DNA of 54,266 nucleotides. Origin: Chalciporus piperatus. Its lineage: Eukaryota > Basidiomycota > Agaricomycetes > Boletales > Boletaceae. A program made the translations under genes and the position numbers. The notes beneath the pieces are model-generated. The model was not told the origin of the DNA, made no database searches, and was given only the letters and a program-made list of their open reading frames with translations. Below are positions 51,584 through 54,266 of the stretch, piece by piece. The stretch's first letter is position 1. Each line of letters begins with the position of its first letter. The stretch spans positions 1 through 54,266 of the forward strand of contig JBBPTG010000166.1 in assembly GCA_038093975.1 (NCBI GenBank), written 5' to 3'.

Positions 51584-54266
51584 CATCAGCAACACTGCAA
51601 AAAGTCTGAAGTTACTGGAATGACTGGATCAGTTAAACCAGTACGCCAGTTGCTCAGTTGCCCAGTCATCCAGTCAGCCAGTCATTTCAGTAATCTCATT
51701 GGTTCATTAGCCCAGTCACTTCTTCAGTAGTCTCAGTAGCTCAGTAGCCCAGTGTTCCAGTCATCCAGTTATCTCAGTAGCCTAGTAGCCCAGTTTCCCA
51801 GTCATGTAGTCATCTCAGCAGCCTAGTAGCCCAGTGCCCTAGTCATCCAGCAATCCAGTTGTCTCATTACTCCAGCCATCCAGTATTCCAGTATTCCAGC
51901 AATCTAGTCACTCAGTGGTCCAGTAATCCAGTAGTCTCAGTAGTCCAGTCATCCAGCCATTCAGTCATCCAGTCATTTCAGTAATCCAGTCACTCAGTAA
52001 TCCAGTAATCTAGTCACTCCAGTCACACAAGTCACACAAGTCACACCAGTAACCCAGTCACCAGTCACTTCCAGTCACCTCAGTAATCCAGTCACCTCAG
52101 TAATCCAGTCACCCAGTCACCTCAGTAATCCAGTCACCCAGTAATCCAGTCACCCAGTCCCAATTACTAGTTCACTATATCTTATGATTAATTCACACCT
52201 TATGACAGTTCAGAAAATGCGAAATATATTATGTCTAACTATTACATGTATTGTGGTACAATAGTTACTAGTTAATGAAGTGCCATGCAACACGAGCAGC
52301 TATGTACGAGGTGAGTAGGTGTGTTAGTCAACAAATAAACACGAACCTCTGAAGCCAGCGGGGCTGTTGAGCCCGTGCCGGCCATGTGTTGGTGTCGAGG
52401 TTGAAGGTGGGAGGTGGTGGGGGGGAGACAACCCAAGCGGCTGTCGTTGAAGTGAGTGGATGAGGTGATGGGTGAGGAAACACGAACCTCGTGATGCCGG
52501 CGGGGCTGCTGAGCCCACACCGGCCGTTTTTTTACGATCGAGTTTGAGGAAGTGAGGTGGTGGGGGGGAGACAGCCCGAGCGGCTCTGTACGAGGTGAGA
52601 GAGGATGGTGGTGGGTGAGGAAAAACACACCATGTGCTGCCGGCGGGGCTGTTGAGCCCACGCCGGCCATCGAGTTCGAGGTCGAGGTTGTTTGAGGGTT
52701 TGGAGGTGGTGGTGGTTCGTACAGCCCGAGCGGCTCTGTACGAGATGAGAGGTGGTGGTGGTGGGTGAGGAAGAACACACCGTGTGCTGCCGGCGGGGCT
52801 GTTGAGCCCTCGCCGGCCGCGTTTTCGCGTTTTTGTCGTTTTCGTGTCGAGAGTGGTGTGGTAGGTGGTAGTGGGCCGAGCAGTGCAAGCGGCTGTTTGC
52901 GGGGTGAGCGGGTGGCTTATCACTCACCTCGTGAAGCCGGCGGGGCTGTTGAGCCCACGCCGGCCGCGTTTTCGCATTTTCGTCGTTTTCTTGTCGAGAG
53001 TGAGGTGGTAGGTGGCAGCAGGCTGTTTGCGAGGTGAGCGGATGTGGTGGTGAGCGAGTTTTCACTCACCTGGCGATGCCGGCGGGGCTTTTGAGCACTC
53101 GCCGGCCGTTTTGCTGTTGTTGAGGTGTGGTGTAGTGGTGAGAGAGAGTCGAAGAGGTGGCGCGGCAAATTCAACATGGTCACGTGACTTTTTCGCGCGG
53201 ATTTTTTGTCAAGTCCGAGCATTAGGGAAATGTAGCTACACTTTATTAGGATCTCCTACACTAGATAGCTACCATATTTTTTGTACACTTGTGTATGCTT
53301 TTTTGTACACTTTCAATAGGTTTGATCTCCACATACTTTGCTACACTTTTAACTACACACTTACTGCGCTTTTTGTACACTTTTGCTACACTCTAACCTA
53401 ATACACTTTCCCACACTTGTAATTACACATTTACTACGCTTTTTTGTACACTTTTGCTACACTCAATCTAGCTACACTTTCCTACACATTTGATTCAAGT
53501 TTTACTACGCTTTTTTGTTACACTTTGCTACACTCAATCACTACACTTGTAACTACACTTTTAGTACGCTTTTTTGTACATTTTAGCTACACTCTATCAC
53601 TACACACTTTCCCACACATTTCACTACACTTTTACTACGCTTTTTTGTACACTTTTGCTACACTCAATCTAGCTATACTTTCCCACACTCTTGACTACAC
53701 TTTTACTACGCTTTTTTGTACACTTTAGCTACACTCAATCTAGCTACACTTTCCCACACTTTTACTACACTTTTACTACACTTTTTGTGTACACTTTGCT
53801 CACTCAATCTAGCTATACTTTCCCACACTTGTAACTACACTTTTACTACGCTTTTTTGTACACTTCACTACACTCAATCCTAATACCCTTTCCCACATTG
53901 TTAACTACACTTTTAGTACACATTTTTGTGGACTTTAGCTATAATCCATCCTATGAATGATTGTAAAATGTCACTAATTAGAATGACTCTATTAGATGAC
54001 TGAGTAGTACTGGAGTGATTGGGTGAGCTGAGGGCTGGGTAACTGGATAACTGGTATGACTGGTGTGACTGAAGTGACTGGTTTACTGGACCACAGGATG
54101 ACTGGATTACTGGAGTGACTGGATTACTGAGGTGACTGGATGACTGGAGTGACTTGTGTGACTTGTGTGACTGGAGTGACTGGAGTGACTGGATTACTGG
54201 ACCACTGAGTGACTAGATTACTGGAATACTGGAATACTGGATGGCTGGAGTAATGAGACAACTGGA
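51584..54266 (+). mobile_element. Family E DNA element (right copy), runs off the window
   Basis: Begins CATCAGCAACACTGC within the Plavaka coding region. 51600-52170 is the GACTGG/CCAGTCA array; 52340-53110 is the GCCGGC hairpin array (six copies); GTCACGTGAC is at 53179-53188; 53260-53950 is a GTACAAAAAAGC-type repeat array; 54010-54266 is GACTGG repeats again in opposite sense, so the far terminus should lie a few hundred bases beyond the edge. Sequence 51584-53311 is an inverted near-identical copy of 1-1734. No transposase is seen; only proline/histidine-rich repeat ORFs. Confidence 0.85.
53260..53950. repeat. TACGCTTTTTTGTACACTTT tandem array
   Basis: About a dozen degenerate ~55-65-bp units each containing TACGCTTTTTTGTACACTTT and CTACACTCAATC. 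It is the complement of the GTGTACAAAAAAGCGTAG arrays of elements A, B and C (9050-9540, 18830-19330, 25720-26270), showing that families E and A/B/C share this internal module. Confidence 0.9.

Overview
The window reads as nuclear DNA of an Agaricomycete (mushroom-type basidiomycete). Evidence: many 50-70 nt GT...AG introns; a 14-exon cytochrome P450; a Plavaka-type transposase; a chromodomain Ty3/gypsy element; a TET/JBP-like dioxygenase remnant; and multigene families without obvious homologues outside mushrooms. No database could be searched, so family names rest on recognised motifs and remembered family patterns. The species is not determinable.

Layout. 1-1734: one end of a DNA element (family E) that cuts into a Zn2Cys6-like gene (1735-2950, minus). 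3248-4600: an intact-looking 371-aa five-exon gene (plus). 4617-6420: a 33-bp/198-bp higher-order satellite abutting a truncated TET/JBP-like dioxygenase (minus). 7490-11742: a truncated Ty3/gypsy element (LTR, gag, protease) carrying non-autonomous DNA transposon copy A. 11745-12310: a minisatellite. 12771-18163: genes of lineage-restricted type, including a zinc-finger gene whose two ends lie in opposite orientation around another complete gene, a transposon (D) carrying an intron-containing gene fragment, and a coiled-coil gene. 18330-20660: a 75-bp palindromic satellite interrupted by transposon copy B. 20755-21780: a RecQ-like helicase lacking its C-terminal part.

22104-31278 is a full-length chromovirus with matching 5-bp target duplications. 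Its reading frames are broken only by transposon copy C. It sits inside an older LTR. 32902-37672 is an LTR pair around a 3.5-kb interior without gag-pol; its LTRs carry a phased TGAGTCA array. 37792-38640 is a gene decapitated by that LTR. 39882-41410 is a LINE-type ORF1 without ORF2.

42317-49330 is the most host-like stretch: P450 (plus), exosome subunit RRP43 (minus, convergent), an unrecognised multi-exon gene and a WD40-repeat gene fragment (both minus). 49387-51583 is a Plavaka transposase whose N-terminus is removed by a second E-family element (51584 to the window end), an inverted near-copy of the left one.

Functionally this is a transposon graveyard with islands of host genes. The unifying theme is a group of elements whose termini all begin CATCAG. 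Three of five copies have clear or compatible 2-bp target duplications, and families A/B/C and E share internal modules (a short A-rich repeat array, a GTCACGTGAC palindrome, and an array of GC-rich hairpins).
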